A stretch of DNA of 44,264 nucleotides from DATAFF01 sp036257595 (GTDB lineage Bacteria; Pseudomonadota; Alphaproteobacteria; Rhizobiales; Aestuariivirgaceae). Shown here piece after piece: positions 35,517-43,136 of this stretch. Under the pieces are notes generated by a model. The model saw only the letters and a program-made list of their open reading frames with translations, was not told where the DNA came from and did not search any database. A program made the translations under genes and the position numbers. Position 1 is the stretch's first letter, and every line of letters begins with the position of its first letter. Where the stretch lies: the NCBI GenBank assembly GCA_036257595.1, contig DATAFF010000118.1, positions 1 to 44,264 of the forward strand, written 5' to 3'.

Positions 35517-36363
35517 AACGGTGGAAAATCTCATCAGCGAATTCCGCGGACGGCTGGCGACGGCCGGCATTGCCAGCGCCGCTCTCGATGCGCGGGTGCT
35601 GGTGCTCGACGCGCTCGGCCTCGATCGGGCGGCGGCTATCGCCGAACCGAATTGCAAGGCCGAGGCCGGGGCAGTGCGCCGAGCGCGCGACCACTTGGCG
35701 CGGCGGCTACGCGGCGAGCCCGTGTCGCGGATCCTCGGGCGGCGGGAGTTCTATGGCCGGGATTTCATCGTCACGCCGGCGACGCTCGATCCGCGGCCCG
35801 ACACCGAGACGGTGGTGGAAACGGCTTTGCAGGTCCTGTCGGGCATGTCGTCGCCAGGAATTCTCGATCTCGGGACCGGCAGCGGCGCCATTCTGGTGAC
35901 GATCCTATGCGAGATCGGCTCGGCGATGGGGGCCGGCACCGACAACAGCCCGGCGGCGCTCGCGGTCGCCTGCGACAATGCGCGCCGGCTCGGCGTCGGC
36001 GAGCGGGCGACATTCATGGTGGCAGACTGGCTTGCGGGGATCGATGGCCGGTTCGATCTCATCGTGTCGAACCCGCCCTATATTCGCCGGGGGTCAATTG
36101 CGAGGCTTGAAATCGACGTCAGGGATCACGATCCTTTGGAGGCGCTGGATGGTGGTCCCGACGGACTTGACGCTTATCGGCGGATCGCCGCGGGCGCGGC
36201 GTCGGTTCTGGCGCCCGGCGGCGCCCTGGTCCTCGAGATCGGCAGCGATCAGGCAGGTCAGGTCGCCGGCATCTTCGGGGAGCATGGTTACTCTTGCGAG
36301 AAGGTTGCAAGGGATCTCGCAGGCCGCGACCGGGTGGTGGTGCTGAAGCGCCACGGTGCATGA
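35506..36363 (+). CDS. prmC: Release factor glutamine methyltransferase
   Basis: A 285-residue SAM enzyme from ATG 35506, which overlaps prfA. The N-terminal helical domain is followed by GRREFYGRDF, motif I ILDLGTGSGAI and the N6-methylation motif NPPY (189-192). It methylates the glutamine of GGQ in RF1 and RF2. A start at 35476 would overlap prfA further. The end is followed by a 388-nt gap. Confidence 0.97.
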   Translation: MPTETVENLISEFRGRLATAGIASAALDARVLVLDALGLDRAAAIAEPNCKAEAGAVRRARDHLARRLRGEPVSRILGRREFYGRDFIVTPATLDPRPDTETVVETALQVLSGMSSPGILDLGTGSGAILVTILCEIGSAMGAGTDNSPAALAVACDNARRLGVGERATFMVADWLAGIDGRFDLIVSNPPYIRRGSIARLEIDVRDHDPLEALDGGPDGLDAYRRIAAGAASVLAPGGALVLEIGSDQAGQVAGIFGEHGYSCEKVARDLAGRDRVVVLKRHGA

Positions 36364-36751
36364 CAGATCTTCGTTTTTGAGCATTGCGGTCGGGAAAAAA
36401 GCAGTTGGAAAGCCGGCGTCAAACGGGTAGTGTGCCGGGCAATAGAAGCGTCCCTACATGGGCATTCTGCACTCATCGCTGGTAGCGACGGCGGGGCCGG
36501 GGAGGGCCGAGGGGAGTGCGGAGATGTCAGTTCAGGCTGGCGGCGTTCTACGCCTAAGGTTGAACGCCTTGAGGGTGGACAGCTTCCGGAATCCGTGAGC
36601 ACTAGACCTGCTTTGGCGGAGATTGCCACGCAAATCGGCTTTCTTGGACACTAGCGTTTCAGGTACCGGGTTCCTCGGAACCCGGTGAACAGGACGCGGC
36701 AGCGCGGCTGGTTCAAGGTCGCGGGTCGCAATTTCGGGTGTAAATGGCAGA
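36364..36751. other. Intergenic region prmC / DUF4167
   Basis: 388 nt with no gene I can support. An open frame 36430-36654 has no recognisable features. The only clear structure is the palindrome at 36665-36686. A small RNA cannot be excluded. Confidence 0.5.
36665..36686. promoter_or_regulatory. Perfect 10-bp-arm palindrome upstream of DUF4167 gene
   Basis: ACCGGGTTCC-TC-GGAACCCGGT: two perfect 10-nt arms and a 2-nt centre, about 65 nt before the ATG. No T-tract follows, so a DNA-binding site or mRNA leader hairpin is likelier than a terminator. Confidence 0.55.
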
Positions 36752-37561
36752 ATGAGACAGGGTCAGCACAAGAACAGATCGCGCGGCCGCGGCCGTCGCC
36801 AGGGTAGTCCGGTTAACCGGGTGTTCGAAAGCAATGGGCCGGACGTCAAGGTCCGCGGCAATGCCCAGCATGTCGCCGAGAAGTATCTGCAGCTGGCGCG
36901 CGATGCCCAGTCGTCCGGCGACTCGGTGATGGCCGAAAACTATTACCAGCACGCCGAGCATTATTTGCGCATCGTCGCGGCGGCACAGAGCTTCGCTCAG
37001 CAGAACGGACCTCCGGGCGGTATCCGGCGGCCATTCGGCAGCGATGATGTCGAGGACGAGGAGGCCGATGGCCCGGAGGACGAGGATCTCGTCCCGGCCG
37101 GCCACGGGCCGCAGCCCGACATCGTCGATCTCCAGGCGCAGCGCCCGGTGCGGGAGCTGCAGAGCCGCGAGGGCGAGGGCGAAAGCGAGCAGCCGCGGGA
37201 ATTCCGCCGGCCGCGGGAGCGGGATTTCCGTGACCGTGACAGCCGCGATGGCCGAGACAGCCGTGACAACCGCGATGGCCGTGACAGCCGCCCGCCGCGG
37301 GAAAGCCGTGAATTCCGGGATAGCCGGGAAGGGCGCGAGTTTCGCGATGCTGGTGGCGGCGAGGAAGCGCAGGGCAATGGTTGGAGCGGCCATCAGCCGG
37401 ATTTCCTGCGCCGCGCATCAGGTACCGGCTCTTCAGGAAATGGGCGGTTCAGGCGTGACGGCCGGCCGCGGGGCGAGCGCAAGAGCGAGGCGTCGGGCGA
37501 GACTCAGCCGTCCGACAACGAGCCGCCGCCCGAAAGCTCGGAAGACTTCGCCTCCAATTGA
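36752..37561 (+). CDS. DUF4167 domain protein with arginine-aspartate repeats
   Basis: A 269-residue alphaproteobacterial protein. The N-terminus is basic (HKNRSRGRGRRQ), followed by the DUF4167 helical block (VRGNAQHVAEKYLQLARDA, ENYYQHAEHYLRIV) up to about residue 75. An acidic linker leads to a low-complexity stretch (about 145-195) of repeated RD/SRD units, and the tail is also disordered. The function is unknown; the composition suggests RNA binding. It lies between prmC and clpB as in many Hyphomicrobiales. Confidence 0.93.
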   Translation: MRQGQHKNRSRGRGRRQGSPVNRVFESNGPDVKVRGNAQHVAEKYLQLARDAQSSGDSVMAENYYQHAEHYLRIVAAAQSFAQQNGPPGGIRRPFGSDDVEDEEADGPEDEDLVPAGHGPQPDIVDLQAQRPVRELQSREGEGESEQPREFRRPRERDFRDRDSRDGRDSRDNRDGRDSRPPRESREFRDSREGREFRDAGGGEEAQGNGWSGHQPDFLRRASGTGSSGNGRFRRDGRPRGERKSEASGETQPSDNEPPPESSEDFASN

Positions 37562-37595
37562 AGCGGTTGGGCCTTGACAGGCGTCAACGGCATAT

Positions 37596-37611
37596 TGGCA
37601 AATTTTTGCCA
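37596..37611. promoter_or_regulatory. TGGCAAA palindrome between DUF4167 and clpB
   Basis: TGGCAAA-TT-TTTGCCA, a perfect 7-nt-arm palindrome 35 nt after the DUF4167 stop. It could be a weak terminator or an operator just before the clpB promoter. Confidence 0.35.
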
Positions 37612-37620
37612 TTGTTGATG

Positions 37621-37648
37621 CTTGCGTGACTTTCACGCAACACCATAT
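37621..37648 (+). promoter_or_regulatory. Candidate RpoH (heat-shock) promoter of clpB
   Basis: CTTGCGT, 13 nt, then CACCATAT matches the sigma-32 pattern CTTGAAA-N12-14-CCCCATNT closely and lies about 84 nt before the clpB ATG. The segment TTGCGTGA-CTT-TCACGCAA (37622-37640) within it is a perfect 8-nt-arm inverted repeat that overlaps the -35 and spacer and may bind a repressor. Confidence 0.6.
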
Positions 37649-37731
37649 CCCTTGCTGGACCGTGCAGCGTTCCGGGGCCGGCGCCTCTCGAGGGCCGGAC
37701 GAAATCAGGCACGGGGCCGAGGAGGTTCAAA

Positions 37732-40377
37732 ATGGATTTTGAAAAATTTACCGAGCGGGCGCGCGGGTTCATTCAGTCGGCTCAGTCATTGGCGCTGCGC
37801 GAGGGCCATCAGCGGTTCACCCCGGAGCATCTGTTGAAGGTGCTGCTGGACGACGATCAAGGGCTGGCGGCGGGTCTGATCAGCGCGGCCGGCGGCAATC
37901 CCAAGGCGGCGCTCGCTGCCGACGAGGCGGCGCTCAAACGCATGCCGAAGGTCGAGGGGTCGGGAGCGGGGCAGCTCTACATGGCGCCGGAAATGGCGCG
38001 GGTGTTCGATGCCGCGAGCAAGCTCGCCCAGAAGGCCGGCGACAGTTTCGTCACCGCCGAGCGGCTGCTGCAGGCACTGACGATCGAACCGTCAGAAGCG
38101 CAGAAGGCCCTGAAATCGGCCGGCGTCACCCCTCAGGGACTCGAGCAGGCGATCGCCGCCCTGCGCAAGGGCCGCACCGCCGACAGCGCCTCGGCGGAGG
38201 AAGGCTATGATTCGCTCAAGAAATATGCTCGTGACCTCACCGAAGCGGCAAGGGCCGGCAAGCTCGATCCGGTGATCGGCCGCGACGAGGAGATCCGACG
38301 CACCATTCAGGTGCTGTCGCGGCGCACCAAGAACAACCCGGTGCTGATCGGCGAGCCGGGCGTCGGCAAGACAGCCATCGCCGAGGGCCTGGCACTGCGC
38401 ATCGTCAATGGCGATGTGCCGGAGAGCCTCAAGGACAAGCAGCTGATGGCGCTCGACATGGGCGCGCTGATCGCCGGAGCGAAATATCGCGGCGAGTTCG
38501 AGGAGCGCCTGAAGGCGGTGCTCAGCGAGATCCAGGCGGCGGCAGGCCGCATCATCCTGTTCATCGACGAGATGCATACGCTGGTCGGGGCGGGCAAGGC
38601 GGATGGCGCGATGGATGCCTCCAACCTGCTCAAGCCGGCGCTGGCACGCGGCGAGCTCCATTGCATCGGCGCGACGACGCTCGATGAATATCGCAAGCAT
38701 GTCGAGAAGGACGCAGCCCTGGCGCGGCGCTTCCAGCCGGTGTTCGTCAGCGAGCCGACGGTCGAGGACACGATCTCGATCCTGCGCGGCCTCAAGGAGA
38801 AATACGAGGTCCATCACGGCGTACGGATCACCGACTCGGCGATCGTGGCGGCGGCCAATCTGTCCAACCGCTACATCACCGACCGGTTTCTGCCGGACAA
38901 GGCGATCGACCTGATGGACGAGGCCGCCTCGCGCCTCAGGATGCAGGTCGACTCGAAGCCCGAGGAGCTCGACGAGCTCGACCGCCGGATCATCCAGATG
39001 AAGATCGAGCGCGAGGCCCTCAAGAAGGAGACCGATGCGGCCTCGCGCGAGCGCCTGTCGCGGCTCGAAAAGGAGCTCGCCGATCTCGAGGAGCGGGCCG
39101 CCGAGCTCACCGCCATGTGGCGGGCCGAGAAGGAGAAGCTCGGCCAGGCGCAGAAGATCAAGGAGGATCTCGATCAAGCCCGGGTCGAGCTCGAGCAGGC
39201 GCAGCGCCGGGGCGATCTGGCGCGAGCCGGCGAGCTTGCCTATGGACGGATTCCGGAGCTCGAGAAGCGGCTGCGCGATGTCGAGCAGGGATCACGACAG
39301 TCGCTGGTCGATGAGGCGGTGACCGAAAACCACGTGGCGCAGGTCGTGTCGCGCTGGACCGGCATTCCGGTCGACAAGATGCTCGAGGGCGAGCGTGACA
39401 AGCTGCTCAAAATGGAGGAGGCGCTGTCGCAGCGCGTGGTCGGGCAGGCAGAGGCGGTGCATGCGGTGGCAACCGCGGTCCGCCGTGCGCGCGCGGGGCT
39501 GCAGGATCCGAACCGGCCGATCGGCTCGTTCATGTTCCTGGGTCCGACCGGCGTCGGCAAGACCGAGCTCACCAAGGCGCTCGCCGATTTCCTGTTCGAC
39601 GACGAGCATGCGATGGTCCGCATTGACATGTCGGAATATATGGAAAAGCACTCGGTGGCGCGGCTTATCGGGGCGCCTCCCGGATATGTCGGCTATGACG
39701 AGGGTGGCGCGCTGACCGAGGCAGTGCGGCGACGTCCCTATCAGGTGGTGCTGTTCGACGAAATCGAGAAGGCGCATCCGGATGTGTTCAATGTGCTGCT
39801 GCAGGTTCTCGACGACGGGCGGCTCACCGACGGGCAGGGCCGGACGGTCGATTTCCGCAACACGCTGATCATCATGACGTCGAATCTCGGGTCGGAATAT
39901 CTTGTCAGCCTGGGCGAGGACCAGGATGTCGACGTGGTGCGCAACCAGGTGATGAATGTGGTGCGGCAGCATTTCCGGCCGGAGTTCCTGAACCGGCTCG
40001 ACGACATCATCCTGTTCCACCGGCTGAAGCGCGAGCAAATGGGTCAGATCGTGACGATCCAGCTGAAGCGGCTGGAGAAGCTTCTGGGCGAGCGGAACAT
40101 CTCGCTCAAGCTCGATCCGGCGGCGAAGACGTGGCTTGCCGAGAAGGGCTACGATCCAGCCTATGGGGCGCGGCCGCTCAAGCGGGTGATCCAGCGCTAT
40201 CTGCAGGATCCGCTGGCCGAGGCGATCCTGGCCGGCAAGATCAGCGACGGGCAGGAGGTGGAGATCGGGGTCGGAGTCGACGGGCTCACCATCAATGGCG
40301 AGAGCGGCTACGGCGATGGGCGCGGCTTCGGCCACCGGCCGGAGGCCCCCGAGAGCCGGTCGCAGACGGTGCATTAG
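37732..40377 (+). CDS. clpB: ATP-dependent disaggregase ClpB
   Basis: An 881-residue Hsp100 protein. An N-terminal Clp domain (1-145) is followed by AAA1 with Walker A GEPGVGKT (207-214), a coiled-coil middle domain (about 405-530, rich in EL/RLEKEL units) and AAA2 with Walker A GPTGVGKT (604-611), then the C-terminal domain. With DnaK it extracts proteins from aggregates. GGAGG lies 8 nt before ATG. The tail after residue 860 is longer and less conserved. The stop is followed at once by the TAGGCA repeat. Confidence 0.99.
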   Translation: MDFEKFTERARGFIQSAQSLALREGHQRFTPEHLLKVLLDDDQGLAAGLISAAGGNPKAALAADEAALKRMPKVEGSGAGQLYMAPEMARVFDAASKLAQKAGDSFVTAERLLQALTIEPSEAQKALKSAGVTPQGLEQAIAALRKGRTADSASAEEGYDSLKKYARDLTEAARAGKLDPVIGRDEEIRRTIQVLSRRTKNNPVLIGEPGVGKTAIAEGLALRIVNGDVPESLKDKQLMALDMGALIAGAKYRGEFEERLKAVLSEIQAAAGRIILFIDEMHTLVGAGKADGAMDASNLLKPALARGELHCIGATTLDEYRKHVEKDAALARRFQPVFVSEPTVEDTISILRGLKEKYEVHHGVRITDSAIVAAANLSNRYITDRFLPDKAIDLMDEAASRLRMQVDSKPEELDELDRRIIQMKIEREALKKETDAASRERLSRLEKELADLEERAAELTAMWRAEKEKLGQAQKIKEDLDQARVELEQAQRRGDLARAGELAYGRIPELEKRLRDVEQGSRQSLVDEAVTENHVAQVVSRWTGIPVDKMLEGERDKLLKMEEALSQRVVGQAEAVHAVATAVRRARAGLQDPNRPIGSFMFLGPTGVGKTELTKALADFLFDDEHAMVRIDMSEYMEKHSVARLIGAPPGYVGYDEGGALTEAVRRRPYQVVLFDEIEKAHPDVFNVLLQVLDDGRLTDGQGRTVDFRNTLIIMTSNLGSEYLVSLGEDQDVDVVRNQVMNVVRQHFRPEFLNRLDDIILFHRLKREQMGQIVTIQLKRLEKLLGERNISLKLDPAAKTWLAEKGYDPAYGARPLKRVIQRYLQDPLAEAILAGKISDGQEVEIGVGVDGLTINGESGYGDGRGFGHRPEAPESRSQTVH

Positions 40378-40380
40378 TGA

Positions 40381-40441
40381 GGCAGTAGGCATTAGGCAAA
40401 TAGGCAGTGAGTGGAGCCTTTTCCCTACTGCCTACTGCCTC
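40381..40441. repeat. TAGGCA palindromic repeat, copy C (bidirectional terminator candidate)
   Basis: The left arm (40381-40407) holds GGCAGTAGGC, ATTAGGCAAA and TAGGCAG and equals the right arm of copy B in reverse orientation. The right arm CCTACTGCCTACTGCCT (40424-40440) pairs with the outer 17 nt with one mismatch. It lies exactly between convergent clpB and the M23 gene. Confidence 0.8.
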
Positions 40442-42213
40442 TAATTGGCCATCTGCGCCACCCGGGTGGCGGAGGGCGCGGCCTTCATCATCGCCACGAC
40501 CTTCTGCATGTGCTGGCGGAAGGCAGCGAGGTTCTTGCCGGTGAGCTGGCGGCCGCCGGTGGCCTTCATCTTCAGCGGGTTCATCGGCTTGCTGTCGTGG
40601 CGGATCTCGAAATGGGCATGTGGGCCGGTCGACCGGCCGGTCGAGCCGACAAAGCCGATGACCTGACCCTGACGCACCGCGACCCCCGGCTTGATGGTGG
40701 TCGGAATGCGGCTCATATGGGCGTAGACGGTTTCGTAATTGCTCTTGTGGCGGATGCGGACGACCTTGCCATAGGCGCCCTGCCAACCGGCGACGCTGAT
40801 GACGCCGTCACCGGCCGCCTTGAGCGGGGTGCCATAAGGAGCGGCGAAGTCGACGCCGGTGTGCATCCGGTTATAGCCGAGGATCGGGTGGCGGCGCATG
40901 CCGAAGCCGGAGCTGATTCGGCTGCCGGGCACCGGAGTACGCATCAGGGCGCGGTCGGCGCTGCGGCCGTTGATGTCGTAATAGCCGGTTTCGCCGTCGG
41001 AGGTGGTGAAGCGGAAATAGGTCTTGGTTTCACCGCCGACGGTAAGCGAGGTGTAGTGAACCACCTTGCGCTTGGTCGATGAACCGGTCAGCGGGTTTCC
41101 GTAGAAGATCTCGAAAGTGTCGGTGGCATTAACCTGACGCTGGAAGTCGACGTCATAAGCGAAGACTTGCATCATTTGAGTGACGATGTAGTCGGGCACG
41201 CCATTGTCCTTGGCGGTGGAGTAGAGACCGGCACCTACCTTGGCGCGGGCGCGGTAATAGGGCGACTCGGCATAGCGCGAGCGCGTGCCTTCCTTGGCGC
41301 CGTCGATGCGGGCGATGAAACGCCCGTCCTCGTCGGCCTCGACGACGATTTCCTCATTCGGCCCGGGCGAGAAGGAGAGGCGCACCGGGACGATCGCATC
41401 CTGGCCGTAGAAGTCTAGCTGGCGTTCGAGGGTGACGGTGAATTGCTGGCCTTCCTTCAGCATGGTGGTCGGAAAGACCGGCTCGACGGCAGTGGCGAGA
41501 GCATGCGCCTGGTCGATGGTGACGCCGAGCTTGGCGATCTCATCGGCGAGGGAGCCGTTCTTGGCGAGGGTGATGGTCTCGTCCACCGGCTCGGGCAGGG
41601 TCTTGGTGATGATGGTTATGTTGGCGCCGGTGTCGAGCGAGGCCACCTGGAAGGAGCCGTCGATCACCGTCGGGCTGCTGTAGGGCAGGGCATCGGCGCT
41701 GATCGAGGGATAGGCGCCGCCCTGGCCGCCCTTCAGCGCCCGAGCCGGAAGGACAATGGCGCCGGTGACCCCTTGCGAGGAGTCGTCGGTCGGAGCCTCG
41801 GACGGATCGCTGCTGGTGGGGCGCTGGCGGAAAACCACGACCTCGCTATAGGGCTTGAGCTCGGCGACCTCCGACGGCTCGGCGTTCGGGGCGGGCGCAT
41901 CGCTCTTGTAGTTGCTCTTCACCGACAGCGCCGGGCGCTGCCAGATCTCGGCCGGATTGATCGAGGCGAGGGTGTTGCCGCCGGCCGGATCGGTGGTGCC
42001 GAAGACCCCGAGGAGGACGGTCCCGATGACCAGGCTTCCCACCATGCCGGCGACACATGTGGTGATCAACCAGCGGTGGTGCTGGGGCTGCTCGTCCTCG
42101 TGAAACGGGTTGAGGTGATCGGGATCGAGATCCTCGACATGGATCGGTCCGCTGCCCCGCGACGTGCGGGCAGCCTTGCTGCGGATCGCAATCCTCCCGA
42201 CTCTTCCGCTCAA
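40441..42213 (-). CDS. M23 family metallopeptidase, membrane-anchored
   Basis: A 590-residue protein. A cytoplasmic head of about 47 residues, one transmembrane segment (48-71) and a long periplasmic part. The C-terminal M23 (LytM-like) domain has the zinc ligands in HTGVDFAAPYGTP and HAHFE (His532-534) and the usual GSTGRSTGPH. Such enzymes cut peptidoglycan cross-bridges or activate amidases in cell division. The start is TTG 42213 with AAGGAA upstream; no ATG or GTG in frame gives the same N-terminus. Confidence 0.92.
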   Translation of the reverse strand: MSGRVGRIAIRSKAARTSRGSGPIHVEDLDPDHLNPFHEDEQPQHHRWLITTCVAGMVGSLVIGTVLLGVFGTTDPAGGNTLASINPAEIWQRPALSVKSNYKSDAPAPNAEPSEVAELKPYSEVVVFRQRPTSSDPSEAPTDDSSQGVTGAIVLPARALKGGQGGAYPSISADALPYSSPTVIDGSFQVASLDTGANITIITKTLPEPVDETITLAKNGSLADEIAKLGVTIDQAHALATAVEPVFPTTMLKEGQQFTVTLERQLDFYGQDAIVPVRLSFSPGPNEEIVVEADEDGRFIARIDGAKEGTRSRYAESPYYRARAKVGAGLYSTAKDNGVPDYIVTQMMQVFAYDVDFQRQVNATDTFEIFYGNPLTGSSTKRKVVHYTSLTVGGETKTYFRFTTSDGETGYYDINGRSADRALMRTPVPGSRISSGFGMRRHPILGYNRMHTGVDFAAPYGTPLKAAGDGVISVAGWQGAYGKVVRIRHKSNYETVYAHMSRIPTTIKPGVAVRQGQVIGFVGSTGRSTGPHAHFEIRHDSKPMNPLKMKATGGRQLTGKNLAAFRQHMQKVVAMMKAAPSATRVAQMAN

Positions 42214-42745
42214 CCCCGCATTCCTTCAGCGGACATGCTGCTCCAGGCGCTTGGGATGGGTATCAGACAGCGAAACGGTTTGATTCGCCACACCCAAGCA
42301 CACGCAAAATCAACGACTTGAAGCTTCCCCGAACCCGATCGCGAAGCCTTGCCGCCCCGCATTAACCAGACTGTGCCGCGCTCGGCGCCTCCAGTCAATG
42401 TTGAAGGTAGAAGACCGCTGGTCGATCGTAACGAAATTCTTCGCTGACCCAGGCCGGCCATGCGGATCCCACCCCGAAACTACCCCCTCCGGGGCACGGT
42501 ACCGGGTCTTGCCGGTAGCGCCCTGGCCGGCAAACTCCTCCATGATGGACGAACCATGGTTGCCGAAATGTTAACGTGATGTCACTTTGCGGCAGAAATG
42601 GGCCATCCCAGGAGGGGATTCATGTCAAGCCAAGGGCACCGACGGCATCGCTCCGGCGGGACCACCGCGTCAAGCCGGGAGCGCGGCAAGCTCCGCAGTT
42701 TTCCGCAGCTTTTGGGCCCTTTGCAAAAAAACTACGACAAGGCGC
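42214..42745. other. Upstream region of the M23 gene and the rRNA operon
   Basis: About 530 nt. It must hold the promoter of the M23 gene. I see ATTAACC near 42361, GTTAAC at 42570, and the small open frame starting at 42622, otherwise nothing clear. Confidence 0.4.
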
Positions 42746-42774
42746 TTGACACTCCGGCGGGGCAAATCATATAA
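42622..42774 (+). CDS. Possible 50-codon ORF overlapping the rRNA promoter
   Basis: ATG 42622 follows an excellent ribosome binding site (AGGAGGGG, 4-5 nt spacing). The 50-residue product begins MSSQGHRRHRSGG, is basic and has no recognised domain. Its TAA is part of the rRNA -10 region. It may be a chance frame; the strong ribosome binding site is the only support. Confidence 0.22.
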   Translation: MSSQGHRRHRSGGTTASSRERGKLRSFPQLLGPLQKNYDKALDTPAGQII

Positions 42775-42775
42775 C
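42746..42775 (+). promoter_or_regulatory. rRNA operon promoter
   Basis: TTGACA (42746-42751), 18-nt spacer, TATAAC (42770-42775); ATATAA at 17 nt is an alternative register. An A-rich GCAAAAAAACTACGAC lies just upstream, like an UP element. The 16S gene starts about 360 nt downstream. Confidence 0.8.
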
Positions 42776-42918
42776 CGCATGCATTGAGGAGATGGTGCCC
42801 ACGGGCGCTGTCGACTCCTCGTCGCTTCCCGATGCAATCGGCGCGTGGTAGCCGGTTCCCCTCAAGGGTACCGGAACGCTTCGTCGGCTGTTTCGGGTTT
42901 TTGGGACCTCTGGGTTCC

Positions 42919-42931
42919 TAGCTCTTTGACA
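42919..42931 (+). promoter_or_regulatory. boxA-like antitermination site in the rRNA leader
   Basis: TAGCTCTTTGACA resembles the rrn boxA TGCTCTTTAACA, the NusB/NusE binding site that lets RNA polymerase read through rRNA operons. It lies about 205 nt before 16S. Confidence 0.65.
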
Positions 42932-42975
42932 TCGTTCAGGAAAGAAAGAGAAACGCAGGCGGCGGCGTCCTTGCG

Positions 42976-43122
42976 GCTCGTCGAAAGACGAGCAAAGAGA
43001 CGCTGAAACGCTCGCGTTTCGAGAAGCCAAAGCTTCGATCCCTGCCTGAAAGGGCGGGTGTCGGACATGTTTGGCTACTCGTCAATTTGCGCAGCGACCT
43101 GACCCGGTGGAGTCACCGGGTC
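42976..43122 (+). other. Array of hairpins in the 16S leader
   Basis: Perfect short hairpins follow each other: GCTCGTC-GAAA-GACGAGC (42976-42993), GAAACGC-TC-GCGTTTC (43005-43020), GAAGC-CAAA-GCTTC (43023-43036), an imperfect CCTGCC/GGGCGGG (43041-43058), and GACCCGGTG-GAGT-CACCGGGTC (43101-43122), the last 14 nt before 16S. They probably shape processing of the precursor. Confidence 0.6.
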
Positions 43123-43136
43123 GAGCACAGTGTTTC

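Noticed and set aside
36430..36654. 74-codon open frame between prmC and DUF4167
   Set aside because: Glycine/serine-rich without domain or ribosome binding site; composition looks non-coding.
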